From Zancudomyces culisetae (lineage: Eukaryota; Kickxellomycota; Harpellomycetes; Harpellales; Legeriomycetaceae): a stretch of 12,233 bases of DNA. Below, in pieces: positions 1-8,931 of this stretch. A model generated the notes under the pieces. The model was not told the DNA's origin. It worked only from the letters and a program-made list of their open reading frames with translations, and made no database searches. The stretch's first letter is position 1. Each line of letters starts with the position of its first letter. The translations under genes were made by a program, and so were the position numbers. The stretch covers positions 1 through 12,233 of the forward strand of contig LSSK01000653.1 of NCBI GenBank assembly GCA_001969505.1, given 5' to 3'.

Positions 1-2
1 GC

Positions 3-3000
3 AGTACAAATCTGCAATGCGAAGTAAAAACACCCACTGCAAATATCAGTAGTCCGTATGGGTCTAGGGAAGGTTCGAGGATACCGGCTCCTAGCCCGTC
101 TATGATATACAGGAGTCCCAGCATAAACCGGAACGAGGTAGCAGAATCGAGATTATCAAAATCACCTAGTGGACTCATAAAAAATCCAAATTTTAGGCGG
201 AGTATTAGTAAAAAAAGAATAATTGAGGATATCACACCGACAAAAGTAAAGGCTGGTACCAAATATGTCGAAGATGTAGGTGGTTTCAGCAGCAACATAA
301 TGGATAATAAAATGGGTATTTCACTTGAAAAAAACAGCATTAACATAAATAAGTCACAGGTGGATAAAGAAAGGGGTACAGATACACATGTTGCAGAGTA
401 TGGTGGTTTTACATCCTATGAGTTGATGAACAACGAACTCGATTGCACGAAAACAGTGGGAGGTGATAAGAAAATCGATGTTGAAACAGATATGACGACA
501 CCAGTATTGAGGGAAAAGCTACTAGTTAGCAACACTACTCAAGAGGAGCTACAAAAAGAAAATGGTAGGCTGGAGAGACTGCAAAACACAGAACTATTCT
601 CAATAGAGAACCAACACGGAGAAATTGCTTCTTCAAAGTTAAATAGCACGCAGTATAAAATAATGAACACAGGAAAGAGCTCTCAAATATCAATAACGCC
701 AACACAAGTATCCAAGACGCAAGAAGAAGGAAAAATGATTTTTTCAAATATAAGTGTGGGTATCAATGGTAACGCTAAAAATAATGAAAAAATTGACAGC
801 AATGATAGGAAAAAAGAAGATATAACGGTTTTTGAGACAGCAATAACAGTATGGGTAATTCCTACAGAAAAGGTAGGCAAAGTTGAGAATATAATAAAAG
901 AGATCAACTATAGCATCACGGTATTTTCAGACACGCAAGCGGTGATAGATTTATTGAATACAAATCCTGGCGAGACGGTTACAAGCACACGAATATTAAG
1001 GAGGGAGAGTGAAAAGAACATATTTGACTTTGGCAGAAATTTAAGCGGAAGAAGAAGGTATAACGAAGAAACAGTATCATCGATGATTAGAATGGGATCT
1101 AACGCGCTTAGGTTTAAACAGGGAGTTGGAAGGTACCGCCTGATAATGATGAATTCGTTAATAACGGGATTAGGGGATGTTTTGGATGAATCAGGGATTT
1201 CAAAGGCTATAGTTGAACAAGATAAAAGAGAGAGATACAGTAGACTCTTATCGAGAAGCAATAGTAATAGCGGAAGCATAACGGATGGTATCCATCAGCA
1301 ACAGGAACCAGGCTCACCAATACTGTCAAGGGGAAAGGGGCAAGAATGTGAAATAGAAAAGGAAAAAGAAAAGGAAAGGGGAACTCCAGAAATAATAATG
1401 GGTAAAAGTACGGAAGGTTTGCTTAAATTATCATTTAAACCACATTTGCGTGGAAGGTACAAAGTGCGGGTCCTTGTTAAAGAAACACAACATCCAACAA
1501 ACAAAACCGAGCTTGGAGAGATGAAAAATTCGGGAACTTTCTGTATCAATGGGTTACCAGAGTGTAAGAGATGCAAGATGAGTATCAAAATGGTTCATAA
1601 AACTCACACAGAGCTCAGCCTTGATATGCTAGACGAGAGTAAAGTGGTGGAGTATTATTATACCAACAAGGTGTTTAGTGTCACAGATGGGAATAAAGAG
1701 CTATTAACAAGCACTTTGGAACCGTTTGTCTTTACCAACAATGGCAAGGATACCAACACCAACAGTAATACCAACAATAGGAGCAGAATCGTTAAAGAAT
1801 ATATGGAGACACACGGTGCTCGGCATAGTGGTCGTAGAAACAGTATTAGCGGGGGTGTTTGTACATCGCCGATCAAGGGAGGGCGTAGCACATCACCTGT
1901 TTCGCTGTATAGTTGTTCTACGAGAAGCTATGAGGATAGTCTATACGACAGCAGCGACAATGTGACAAGTCTTTTGGATGATCAAAGCAGTTTTCTGAAG
2001 GAACTGCTAGACAATAAAGAACTATCAATAGACTTTGAACAGATATTGAGTCCAGACCTACTTCCTGAATACTATTCGTCGCTTTCATCATCAACAGATC
2101 TACCCACCGAAGTATTTTACTACAATTTTAGTTGTTCGAGTCTTGTAAATGACTTTTCTGTTCAATTTTATCCAATTTACTATGAGTATTTGCTTGCAAA
2201 GACTGCGGATAAACGAGAAACTTCGATTATAGAAACTGGAAATGAAATTTCAAGCCAGCCTAATTCGAAGCATGATAGTGTTGTGGCAGTTGGAAATAAC
2301 AAGGCGTCGATGGAAGAGGAAAGGCTAGATCATGTTGGAGAATACCAATATTTTGACGATACCTTGGTTCGGGATGTTCAGGTTACTGGCTTAGATGATG
2401 AGTTTGAAAGTGGTATCGAGATCAACCATTTCTCGCGGAGTATTGAAAATGATAGTGCATGTGATGGTAATGTTAATGGTAATGGTAGTGTTAATTTTAA
2501 TAGTAATGCAGATGAGGATGGCGACGACGATGAGGATGAAGACGAAGATGACAATGAGGATAATGTTCCTATGAATATAAACAAGAAAACAGACGATTCT
2601 GAACACTCACCCGATAATAAAAATATCGAAACCACCTTGCAAGCCAGTTACTCTGATCAAGTAGTTGGTAGTGAGCTTGAGCTTGATCTCAGTCATGAAG
2701 CTTCAACCAAAAATAACAACAGCATTGATTTAGATAGCATTAGCAATATACATGACTTGGCCACAAAAGAAGTCACAGTAGATAATGCACTTTTTCCCGA
2801 TGCCTGTAACAGCGTAGATGTGGATAATAGTACGGATAGTTGCCAAAAAAGGGAGAAAACTATAGAAGAAGTAATTATAAAAGGCGACCATGATTCTGCT
2901 TTGAGTGAAAATACCGATAAACCAACCAGTAAACGTAAAACACCACAACCCACTTTTTCAACGGTTTTTTTGGTGGTAGCTGTTATTATGATTGTGGTTT

Positions 3001-3812
3001 CTGCTAGTTATTATACTTACACGTACGGCTTTGATTGGCACAGTGCAGATTTTCGACAAAAGGTAGAGCAATCGCTGGTAGTTCTGCATACAAGAAGCAA
3101 TGTGCTTTTAGCTGACGCAAAAAATTGGTATACTGGCTGTTATCTTGTAACATTAGCATCAGTAAAAATCTATGCAACAAAGTGTTCAAGATATGTTGCA
3201 TCGCTTACAAGTAATTTAAAGATGCATGATAAACGTGACAACGATATCGTGGGTAAACAGGGCGGTATAAAAGTAAAGGGAGGGCTAGGTGATGCAGTGG
3301 TTGAGTATTGCAATGTACAGCACAGCCTTTATAATCCTATAGAGTTTGGTTTTATGAATATCGGCCACCATTTCAATGATGGTATGAAGGTATGCTACAA
3401 AAACGACGAAATGCTGCATCAAGAGCAGCAAGTATCAAGAAGAGTTGAAGGAGGCAGAGAAAATGTTGAAAAGAAGCATGACGTTGGTAACAAACCGCAT
3501 TCAGGAATAGCAAAACATAAAGTCAAAGCCAGTATCAAGGATAATCATTCGTCAGAATGTACCGAAAAGACTCTACATGCCGTCGTTTCCACAATGGCTG
3601 TTGTCATTCCCACATTTGCTTCTCCTGATATTAGCACTAGTACCAGTACTGAGAGCAGCAATGACAGCCACAGAACTAGTGTTAGGAGCGAATCTGGTTC
3701 AGCAAATTCACAGACAGCTGCAACTCAAGATATGATGAAATATGAGCCATTACCTGATATTGACGAGGAGTTTTTATTGAGTTTAAATATAGAGACTATA
3801 ACTATATCTTGA
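3..3812 (+). CDS. Large single-pass membrane protein of unknown family, 5' end outside the window
   Basis: The frame has no stop from base 3 onward and the first in-window ATG is at 102, so the gene probably starts further left; residues below count from that ATG (1236 aa). The N-terminal part is Ser/Thr- and SP/TP-rich, with two full CDK-type sites, TPTK at 45-48 and SPIK at 589-592. Two stretches look folded: about 246-400 (starts AITVWVIPTEK) and about 434-546, which alternates hydrophobic residues like a beta domain and carries Cys481, Cys488 and Cys491. An Asn/Gly run and an acidic tract lie at about 780-822. One clear transmembrane helix spans about 953-971 (core VFLVVAVIMIVV), followed by about 260 residues with a weaker hydrophobic stretch near 1012-1022 and a Ser/Thr-rich, acidic end. 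From this I infer a long cytosolic or nuclear arm and a smaller part across a membrane. I do not recognise the family and assign no function. It ends TGA, convergent with the next gene. Confidence 0.85.
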   Translation, partial: STNLQCEVKTPTANISSPYGSREGSRIPAPSPSMIYRSPSINRNEVAESRLSKSPSGLIKNPNFRRSISKKRIIEDITPTKVKAGTKYVEDVGGFSSNIMDNKMGISLEKNSININKSQVDKERGTDTHVAEYGGFTSYELMNNELDCTKTVGGDKKIDVETDMTTPVLREKLLVSNTTQEELQKENGRLERLQNTELFSIENQHGEIASSKLNSTQYKIMNTGKSSQISITPTQVSKTQEEGKMIFSNISVGINGNAKNNEKIDSNDRKKEDITVFETAITVWVIPTEKVGKVENIIKEINYSITVFSDTQAVIDLLNTNPGETVTSTRILRRESEKNIFDFGRNLSGRRRYNEETVSSMIRMGSNALRFKQGVGRYRLIMMNSLITGLGDVLDESGISKAIVEQDKRERYSRLLSRSNSNSGSITDGIHQQQEPGSPILSRGKGQECEIEKEKEKERGTPEIIMGKSTEGLLKLSFKPHLRGRYKVRVLVKETQHPTNKTELGEMKNSGTFCINGLPECKRCKMSIKMVHKTHTELSLDMLDESKVVEYYYTNKVFSVTDGNKELLTSTLEPFVFTNNGKDTNTNSNTNNRSRIVKEYMETHGARHSGRRNSISGGVCTSPIKGGRSTSPVSLYSCSTRSYEDSLYDSSDNVTSLLDDQSSFLKELLDNKELSIDFEQILSPDLLPEYYSSLSSSTDLPTEVFYYNFSCSSLVNDFSVQFYPIYYEYLLAKTADKRETSIIETGNEISSQPNSKHDSVVAVGNNKASMEEERLDHVGEYQYFDDTLVRDVQVTGLDDEFESGIEINHFSRSIENDSACDGNVNGNGSVNFNSNADEDGDDDEDEDEDDNEDNVPMNINKKTDDSEHSPDNKNIETTLQASYSDQVVGSELELDLSHEASTKNNNSIDLDSISNIHDLATKEVTVDNALFPDACNSVDVDNSTDSCQKREKTIEEVIIKGDHDSALSENTDKPTSKRKTPQPTFSTVFLVVAVIMIVVSASYYTYTYGFDWHSADFRQKVEQSLVVLHTRSNVLLADAKNWYTGCYLVTLASVKIYATKCSRYVASLTSNLKMHDKRDNDIVGKQGGIKVKGGLGDAVVEYCNVQHSLYNPIEFGFMNIGHHFNDGMKVCYKNDEMLHQEQQVSRRVEGGRENVEKKHDVGNKPHSGIAKHKVKASIKDNHSSECTEKTLHAVVSTMAVVIPTFASPDISTSTSTESSNDSHRTSVRSESGSANSQTAATQDMMKYEPLPDIDEEFLLSLNIETITIS

Positions 3813-3816
3813 TCAG

Positions 3817-3858
3817 AATAAAGTACAAAGATAATGGAAAATAAAAATAAAAATAAAA
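3817..3858 (+). terminator. Polyadenylation-type signals for the upstream gene
   Basis: AATAAA occurs five bases after the stop codon (3817-3822) and again three times, six bases apart, inside a perfect (ATAAAA)3 hexamer repeat at 3841-3858. Such A-rich elements are usual positioning signals in yeast 3' ends. The role is inferred from sequence and position only; the first copy may be too close to the stop to be the one used. Confidence 0.4.
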
Positions 3859-3956
3859 AGAAAGAGTAAAAAAAATCTAGTACTACCAGCTAGGTACACA
3901 AAATTGCCTCGCTTATTGTTATACAGGTTTTTTTTTTCCCCTACTTAAAATGTGAT

Positions 3957-4019
3957 GGGAAAAAAAAAGTAAAAAAGAATAGAAAGATGAGAAAGATGAA
4001 AAGGAGAGGGGAGAAAGAC
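3957..4019 (+). repeat. Polypurine tract in the convergent spacer
   Basis: About 63 bases are almost only A and G on the plus strand, with a few T, and they end beside the stop codon of the minus-strand Sel1 gene. The start of that gene's 3' untranslated region would therefore be nearly all pyrimidine. It may serve 3'-end formation or be simple-sequence drift; nothing decides between these. Confidence 0.5.
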
Positions 4020-4021
4020 TT

Positions 4022-5731
4022 TTAATCAAATTTCTTTTTAAAAATCCAGGAATTTCCATAGAAATCACATCCCAACTTATGAGCAGCACGGTAATACTGA
4101 GCAGACCGTTTCAAGTCCTTTTTAATCCATTTTCCATTCCCACTTTCATAGCAAGAACCCAAAAACAAAATGGCATCAATAAAACCAAACTCTGCAGCAA
4201 TTTCTAAATACTGAATTGCTGTTGGTGGTGATTTGATAACACCCCAGCCATGATAATAGCTTTGGCCCAACTCAAACAGTGATAGTGGGAAAAAAATCAT
4301 TTCGTCACTTTCTTCGATACCAAGAACAATGCTTTCCGGGTTTTTTTGGTCCTTGGGTTGTAGCGCTTGTCGCCTTTTTAATATATCTTTGTAGACGTAG
4401 AATCCACAACCTACTGCCTTTTTTATAAATTTAAATGCCATTTTCAAATCTATATCTGTGCCCCAACCATGTCTAAGACATAATCCATACAACAACATTC
4501 CCTTTGAATTTAGGCATTCTGCAGATATTCGGGAAGTTTCGAATGCTTCATTGTATTCTCCATTATAAAATTTGTCAACAGCTTCATGGAATGTTTCTTC
4601 TCCTTTCAAATGCATCATCCGTCGACTAATTTTCCTGTTTTGTGTCAGTCTTTTTCCAAGATTTTCATCTGACAAGTAAAAAAATGAATCTTTGCTTTCA
4701 TGTAAATCAATGACAACATTTCCGACTCGTAAACCTCCATCACTATCGCCAATACCAAACTTGCCTTTTTTACCCATTTTGTGTCTTTTATTTCGTTCTT
4801 TTGACTTGTCCCTCGTCTGGATTGTTATTCGTTCTTGGATATCACAATCGTCACCTCCATCCAAAGTAGCTCTTCGTATCGAAATTCTATTTGGTGAAGT
4901 AATTATTCTAGAAAGACCTGGTGGAAGCTCTGGTATTGCTCTACTAATCTGGTGCTCTATACTCCCTATGTCACTATCCCTGCTGACGTTGTTTTGAATT
5001 GAAGTTGGTAAAATAACACCCTTGGTTAGGACTTCCGGTGCCAATCCAAACTTCGGATATATATTATAAAACTTTATTAGCGATTTGCGCTTTTCTTTTG
5101 TATATTCTTCCTCTTCACTACCGCTATTGATATTTTCTTTTCTTTTGTGGAGTGCATTGTATGCCTTTTCTACTTTTTCAGCATGTTTAAGCGGCCCCTC
5201 CAAATAACTACTGATATTTATAGTGCTGGCTTTATTCATGCTGTAGAGCGAATTATATTTTGCTCCATCCCCATTGTCTTGTTCATCATAGACATCATGG
5301 TATCCACCATACGAATCTACCGAATGGTAACTCACTGCATACTCTTGCCTTTTTTTAAGCTCTTCATCAGCATGCTTCGATATATCTGTATCATCTTCTT
5401 CCGTGGAGTAAGGATGTATGGTATTTCCACCAAGCGATACATCTTCATCCTTTACCTTTGTTATAGAAGACTTGCTTGTTTTCTTGCCTACCAATGTTTT
5501 GAGTATTGCACTTCCCTTTCTAACCAACGAATATAACTCATTGGTGCGTCTAGACTTTATTGGCTTGCTACTTCTCTTTTCATCAGTACTTTTCCTTGCT
5601 AGCGATTGCTGCAGTGTTTGTTGGTGTTCTTGGCTAAACTCGCTGAGTTTCTTTTCAAAGTCTACGCCAATGCCATTATTCGCCAGCTTTTTAACACCGT
5701 AAACTTTAAACTCTATCTTCTCTGAACCCAT
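4022..5731 (-). CDS. Sel1-repeat protein of the Nif1/Dsf2 family
   Basis: The protein has 569 residues. Its C-terminal third carries three Sel1-like (TPR-related) repeats, at about 409-443 (YGLCLRHGWGTD), 482-518 (FELGQSYYHGWGV) and 519-555 (FLGSCYESGNGKW), and it ends GNSWIFKKKFD. The YGLxLRHGWG and GNSWI(Y/W/F)K signatures are, from memory, typical of the fungal family that includes fission-yeast Nif1 (mitotic inhibitor that binds the Nim1/Cdr1 kinase) and budding-yeast Dsf2. Sel1 repeats form a helical scaffold for protein binding, so a regulatory adaptor without catalytic activity is likely. The N-terminal 400 residues are polar and probably disordered, with basic patches (310-323) and an acidic run (204-209); they look shorter than in many relatives. 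The start is the first ATG after an in-frame TAA at 5783-5785 and lies in an A-rich leader. A TATA element sits about 40 bases upstream. The family call is good; the exact orthologue is not proven. Confidence 0.85.
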   Translation of the reverse strand: MGSEKIEFKVYGVKKLANNGIGVDFEKKLSEFSQEHQQTLQQSLARKSTDEKRSSKPIKSRRTNELYSLVRKGSAILKTLVGKKTSKSSITKVKDEDVSLGGNTIHPYSTEEDDTDISKHADEELKKRQEYAVSYHSVDSYGGYHDVYDEQDNGDGAKYNSLYSMNKASTINISSYLEGPLKHAEKVEKAYNALHKRKENINSGSEEEEYTKEKRKSLIKFYNIYPKFGLAPEVLTKGVILPTSIQNNVSRDSDIGSIEHQISRAIPELPPGLSRIITSPNRISIRRATLDGGDDCDIQERITIQTRDKSKERNKRHKMGKKGKFGIGDSDGGLRVGNVVIDLHESKDSFFYLSDENLGKRLTQNRKISRRMMHLKGEETFHEAVDKFYNGEYNEAFETSRISAECLNSKGMLLYGLCLRHGWGTDIDLKMAFKFIKKAVGCGFYVYKDILKRRQALQPKDQKNPESIVLGIEESDEMIFFPLSLFELGQSYYHGWGVIKSPPTAIQYLEIAAEFGFIDAILFLGSCYESGNGKWIKKDLKRSAQYYRAAHKLGCDFYGNSWIFKKKFD

Positions 5732-5771
5732 GGCTTTTCTTTCTTTATCTCTTATTCCCTGACTGTATATA

Positions 5772-5779
5772 TTTATATA
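5772..5779 (-). promoter_or_regulatory. TATA element upstream of the Sel1-repeat gene
   Basis: On the minus strand this reads TATATAAA, matching the TATAWAWR consensus, about 41-48 bases before the ATG at 5731. A second copy with the same sequence lies at 5812-5819, about 81-88 bases before the ATG. The farther copy is at a more usual yeast distance. AT-rich DNA makes chance matches common, so this is suggestive only. Confidence 0.35.
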
Positions 5780-6663
5780 TATTTACGTGTGTGTGTATAA
5801 AAAGCTTTTATTTTATATAATTGTATTTAGATAATACAAGTTCAAGGGCCAAATACTATAAAAAAACGCTTTTTCGTGCTTTTATTGTATTTTTTTTCTT
5901 TTTGAACATTTGGAGAGCTTTTGTTTACTTTTAATACTAAATGGTGATGATATCACTTGTTTAACCTAATAAGTGTTGTCCATTTCATTTTAAACTTTTT
6001 TTATATAAAAGAGAAAAATAAGTTAACACATCTTTGGATAGTTTTCAAATCATCTTTTATTTTCATTACGTTTTTAGATTTAAATGCGAGATAAACTTGG
6101 TCACAAATTTGATTAAACAACTCGATTTTTTTTCTACTGCTGCTTTTGTCCTGTGTTATTTTTTTTTTTGCGTTTTTTTCTTCTTTTTTTTTAGCGCAAC
6201 CTGCTGATTTGATTTAATCATTGAATTTAAATACGAAATGTTAACCCATTTCCTGTGATTTAACTGGGGTTATTCGGTCCCTATTTTCCACAAATTACTT
6301 TTATTTTTCCTGCAAAAATTAAAAAAAAAAATTTTATTTTTCAGTTTCCAATTTATCCAATTTTTCATGAAAAGTTTTATTTCTTTTGTTAGTTCCAAGT
6401 CTTTTTTTGTAGACATTTAATAATTTCTTTTTAAAGCAAAATGGTGTAAATGGACTCGGTAACCAAAACAAAAAAAAAACATTAAAAAAAAACATAAAAC
6501 AAAAGCTGGAAATTTTTTAATAGACCACAAGTTATTCCTTTAAACTAAAAAAAAACATTTGTAATAAATGGATGAAAAAATCCTAATAAAAATAATAGTA
6601 GCAGTAAAAATAGTTTGCGAATTTAATAATTAAAACAATTTTCGGTGGAAAGTTCAAGGTCTC

Positions 6664-6678
6664 GTATGTTTTCCATAC
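6664..6678. repeat. Small inverted repeat GTATG/CATAC
   Basis: GTATG at 6664-6668 pairs perfectly with CATAC at 6674-6678 across a five-base loop. It borders the C-rich tract and belongs to the same more complex patch as the hairpins at 6803-6899. Confidence 0.4.
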
Positions 6679-6710
6679 TCCTCCCTCCTGACTCCCCACC
6701 TCACCCCCCC
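6677..6710 (-). repeat. G-rich strand tract with near-quadruplex pattern
   Basis: The plus strand is pyrimidine-only except for isolated A and one G, and ends in seven C. On the minus strand this gives runs of 7, 2, 4, 2, 3 and 2 G. Splitting the G7 run gives four runs of three or more, but one linker is about eight bases, just outside the usual one-to-seven rule. It is striking in an otherwise AT-rich spacer. Confidence 0.45.
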
Positions 6711-6802
6711 GTCTCCAGCGGATTGTGGAAGTATCAGTGATTTCCAATGAAATTAAGCAAAGTATGGAAATAAACATATGCACATAAATACACGCATACA
6801 CA

Positions 6803-6852
6803 TGACTGGGATTCTTGAAATCTCATGAACTCCGAGCCAGTCCATTTTGGAC
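6803..6852. repeat. Overlapping inverted repeats GACTGG/CCAGTC and GTCCA/TGGAC
   Basis: GACTGG near 6804 is matched by CCAGTC ending at 6842, with a loop of about 27 bases that itself holds GATT/AATC. The right arm overlaps a second hairpin, GTCCA at 6840-6844 with TGGAC at 6848-6852. The two share bases, so they would be alternative folds, as in a switch or simply by chance. Confidence 0.4.
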
Positions 6853-6858
6853 ACAATT

Positions 6859-6899
6859 TAAAACCTTTGGGAAGGCCACGTTGGATTTCAAAGGTTTTA
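6859..6899. repeat. Perfect 11-bp inverted repeat
   Basis: TAAAACCTTTG at 6859-6869 is the exact reverse complement of CAAAGGTTTTA at 6889-6899. Two G-T pairs and one A-T pair can extend the stem inward, leaving a loop of about 13 bases. This is the longest perfect stem I found in the gap. It could be part of a structured RNA or a protein-binding palindrome. Confidence 0.6.
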
Positions 6900-7960
6900 T
6901 TTTCTATACACCACAATCACACGAACCACATTTTGTATATTCTTTGGTATATTAAAAACAAATTGATTTACCATGTTTACGCTTTAATTATTTATGATAA
7001 ACTTTGTGGCTATAATATCCGCTTTGTTCATTTATACTTTTCATCTGCAAAAGCTCTTCAGCTTTGATGATCACAAGCCAGGAGTAAAGTTACACATTAT
7101 ACAAACATGTTTTAAAATGTTTGCAAGAGTAAAAATAAAAATACGGATGCTTGAATAACAAGTAAAGGATTCGGAGTCATGTCAAAATTGGCGTACTTTT
7201 TTATTTTATTTTATTATTTTTGGGTCCAGAAGTGGAAATATTGAGACTATAACATTAACTGGTTCCAAAGATGAGGGTGTTAATAAATGAGAATAAAAAA
7301 ATTAAAATAATGAAAAGTTTAAAATAGTGGTATTGAAATATCAATTCTCGAAATTGATGTAAACTATAAATAAATAAAATCAAAAGCACGGCAATAAAAA
7401 AATCACATATATATTTTAATCATGCAAATACTACCAATATTACTCCCTCCCCTTTTTTTTTGCTACCAAAATGGATTCTCAAATAACACAAAAAACCAAA
7501 CAATAAAAAAAAAAAGAAAAAAAGGCTCTAAAATATAACAATGTACACCTACAATCATGTACTGTCTTTTTTTATCTAATTTTGTAACCAAATCAAAATG
7601 TATTTTAATCAAGTGTGTTAGTTTGTTATTATTGTTGTTCTTATCAATTGTGACATGACTGTGTCTATCTGCGTTTGCGTTTTATAAACTGTGAGAGAAT
7701 TTGGGAGGGGGGGTGAGTATCTACAGAAAAATATGCTGAGATAATTAAACTTGGGTTATACTTTATCTTTGAGTGATTTTTGCCCTTATAAAATGAGAAA
7801 AAGCAAATTATTGCGGGAAAGACATTCTAAAAACAAAAACAAAATATTTGTTTATCTAATTTGCCCATCCATTTCAAATACATGTATTTCTATAACTTGA
7901 TAACGCTCAGTTTTGTTGTAAACAGTTTCAAGTACCTTTTATTTGTAATAAGGGTGGAAA

Positions 7961-7978
7961 ATCAAAATCAAAATCAAA
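7961..7978 (+). repeat. Hexamer microsatellite (ATCAAA)3
   Basis: Three exact tandem copies of ATCAAA in non-coding DNA. One of several six-base repeats in the window. Confidence 0.7.
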
Positions 7979-8019
7979 AACAAGCCAAATGGTCGTTGCT
8001 TTCCTTTTGAGAAGAGCCG

Positions 8020-8035
8020 AATAACGGAAGTTATT
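8020..8035. repeat. Hairpin AATAAC/GTTATT
   Basis: A perfect six-base stem with a GGAA tetraloop. GGAA is a GNRA-type tetraloop, which is stable in RNA, but a six-base AT-rich stem is expected by chance in this composition. Confidence 0.3.
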
Positions 8036-8305
8036 TTAATTTTTAAATGTAAACTCTCTCGAAAATTATACCTGGAATCTGCTAAGGGAAATAATGTATA
8101 TCCCTATACTTTTCCTCCATGAGTTTGCCTGAATAAACCTGTTTTCATTAGGTTATCTTTATTTATAACTACAATTTTGTATGACAATTTATTTATCAAT
8201 ATTTAAATTCGGATTTATATTTCATATAAAACTGAATATTTTCCATGCTAGAACGCACCACCCACCTCCACTATATAGGCAAACTAGGATATTATATCGT
8301 ATACT

Positions 8306-8329
8306 GGTATTGGTATTGGTATTGGTATT
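8306..8329 (+). repeat. Hexamer microsatellite (GGTATT)4
   Basis: Four exact tandem copies of GGTATT lie in the gene-poor gap. The unit length is six although nothing here is coding, so reading-frame selection does not explain the period. Confidence 0.8.
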
Positions 8330-8764
8330 GCTACAAATTGTGTAATTAAACAGTGTGATATAATTTATCATAAATCGGCTGATTTATTATTATTTATTGA
8401 TTTGACTATTATTTTATTGATTACCGTTAAGATGAGGTGGAAATGAAATCTAGACAGTTTATTAAATTTCTGGTAGGGAATAAAAGTTAAGAAAAGTAAC
8501 GAGAAGAGAAGAGAAACGAAATGTTAGCATGGGAAAATATGTATTTTAATTTTCAACTATATTAGATATTATAAAATATATCAGAAAAAAACGGCGAAAA
8601 CATGTTATATTATACAAATCTTCAAGCATTTTATATTTATGGTAGATGAGTGTATGTGAAAAAAACGATATATCCAAATATATCTTTGTAGTCACGCCAA
8701 TGTTGCTAGTTTATTATTAAAATTACAGGACTAAAATGTACATTGAAAACCGAAAGAGTTTTTG

Positions 8765-8870
8765 GAGAGAGAGAGTGTGTGTGTATGTGTGTGAATCAGT
8801 GAGAGAGAGAGTGTGTGTGTATGTGTGTGAATCAGTGAGAGAGTGTGTGTGAGTGTGAGTGAGTGAGTAA
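8765..8870 (+). repeat. GA/GT minisatellite with a 36-bp unit
   Basis: Two identical 36-base copies lie at 8765-8800 and 8801-8836. Each is a GA run, then a GT run broken by TATG, ending GAATCAGT. A third, degenerate partial copy follows and grades into GTGAGT-type repeats to about 8870. It sits about 190 bases beyond the kinase stop codon, in or near its 3' region. The minus strand reads as CA/CT-rich. The frames across it, with Thr-His and Ser-Leu runs, are a by-product of the repeat. Confidence 0.85.
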
Positions 8871-8931
8871 GGGTAAAAAGAGTCGGAGGATGGAAATAAA
8901 GTACACTTACAATTAATGACAAAAGTAACAT

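Noticed and set aside
535-3201. Many antisense frames inside the large plus-strand gene
   Set aside because: They are Leu/Ser/Phe-rich reverse readings of Lys/Asp/Glu/Ser codons and lack independent support.
5945-6205. TGATGA (C box-like) and CTGA (D box-like) pair
   Set aside because: The boxes are about 260 bases apart, too far for a normal C/D snoRNA, without a terminal stem or internal C'/D' boxes.
6583-7067. Three short frames across the hairpin island
   Set aside because: They are 60-80 codons, on both strands and overlapping, with Phe/Tyr/Ile-rich composition and no recognisable motif.
8629-8639. Exact match to the budding-yeast origin consensus WTTTAYRTTTW
   Set aside because: The consensus is specific to Saccharomyces-like yeasts and is expected by chance in several kilobases of AT-rich DNA; the species is unknown.
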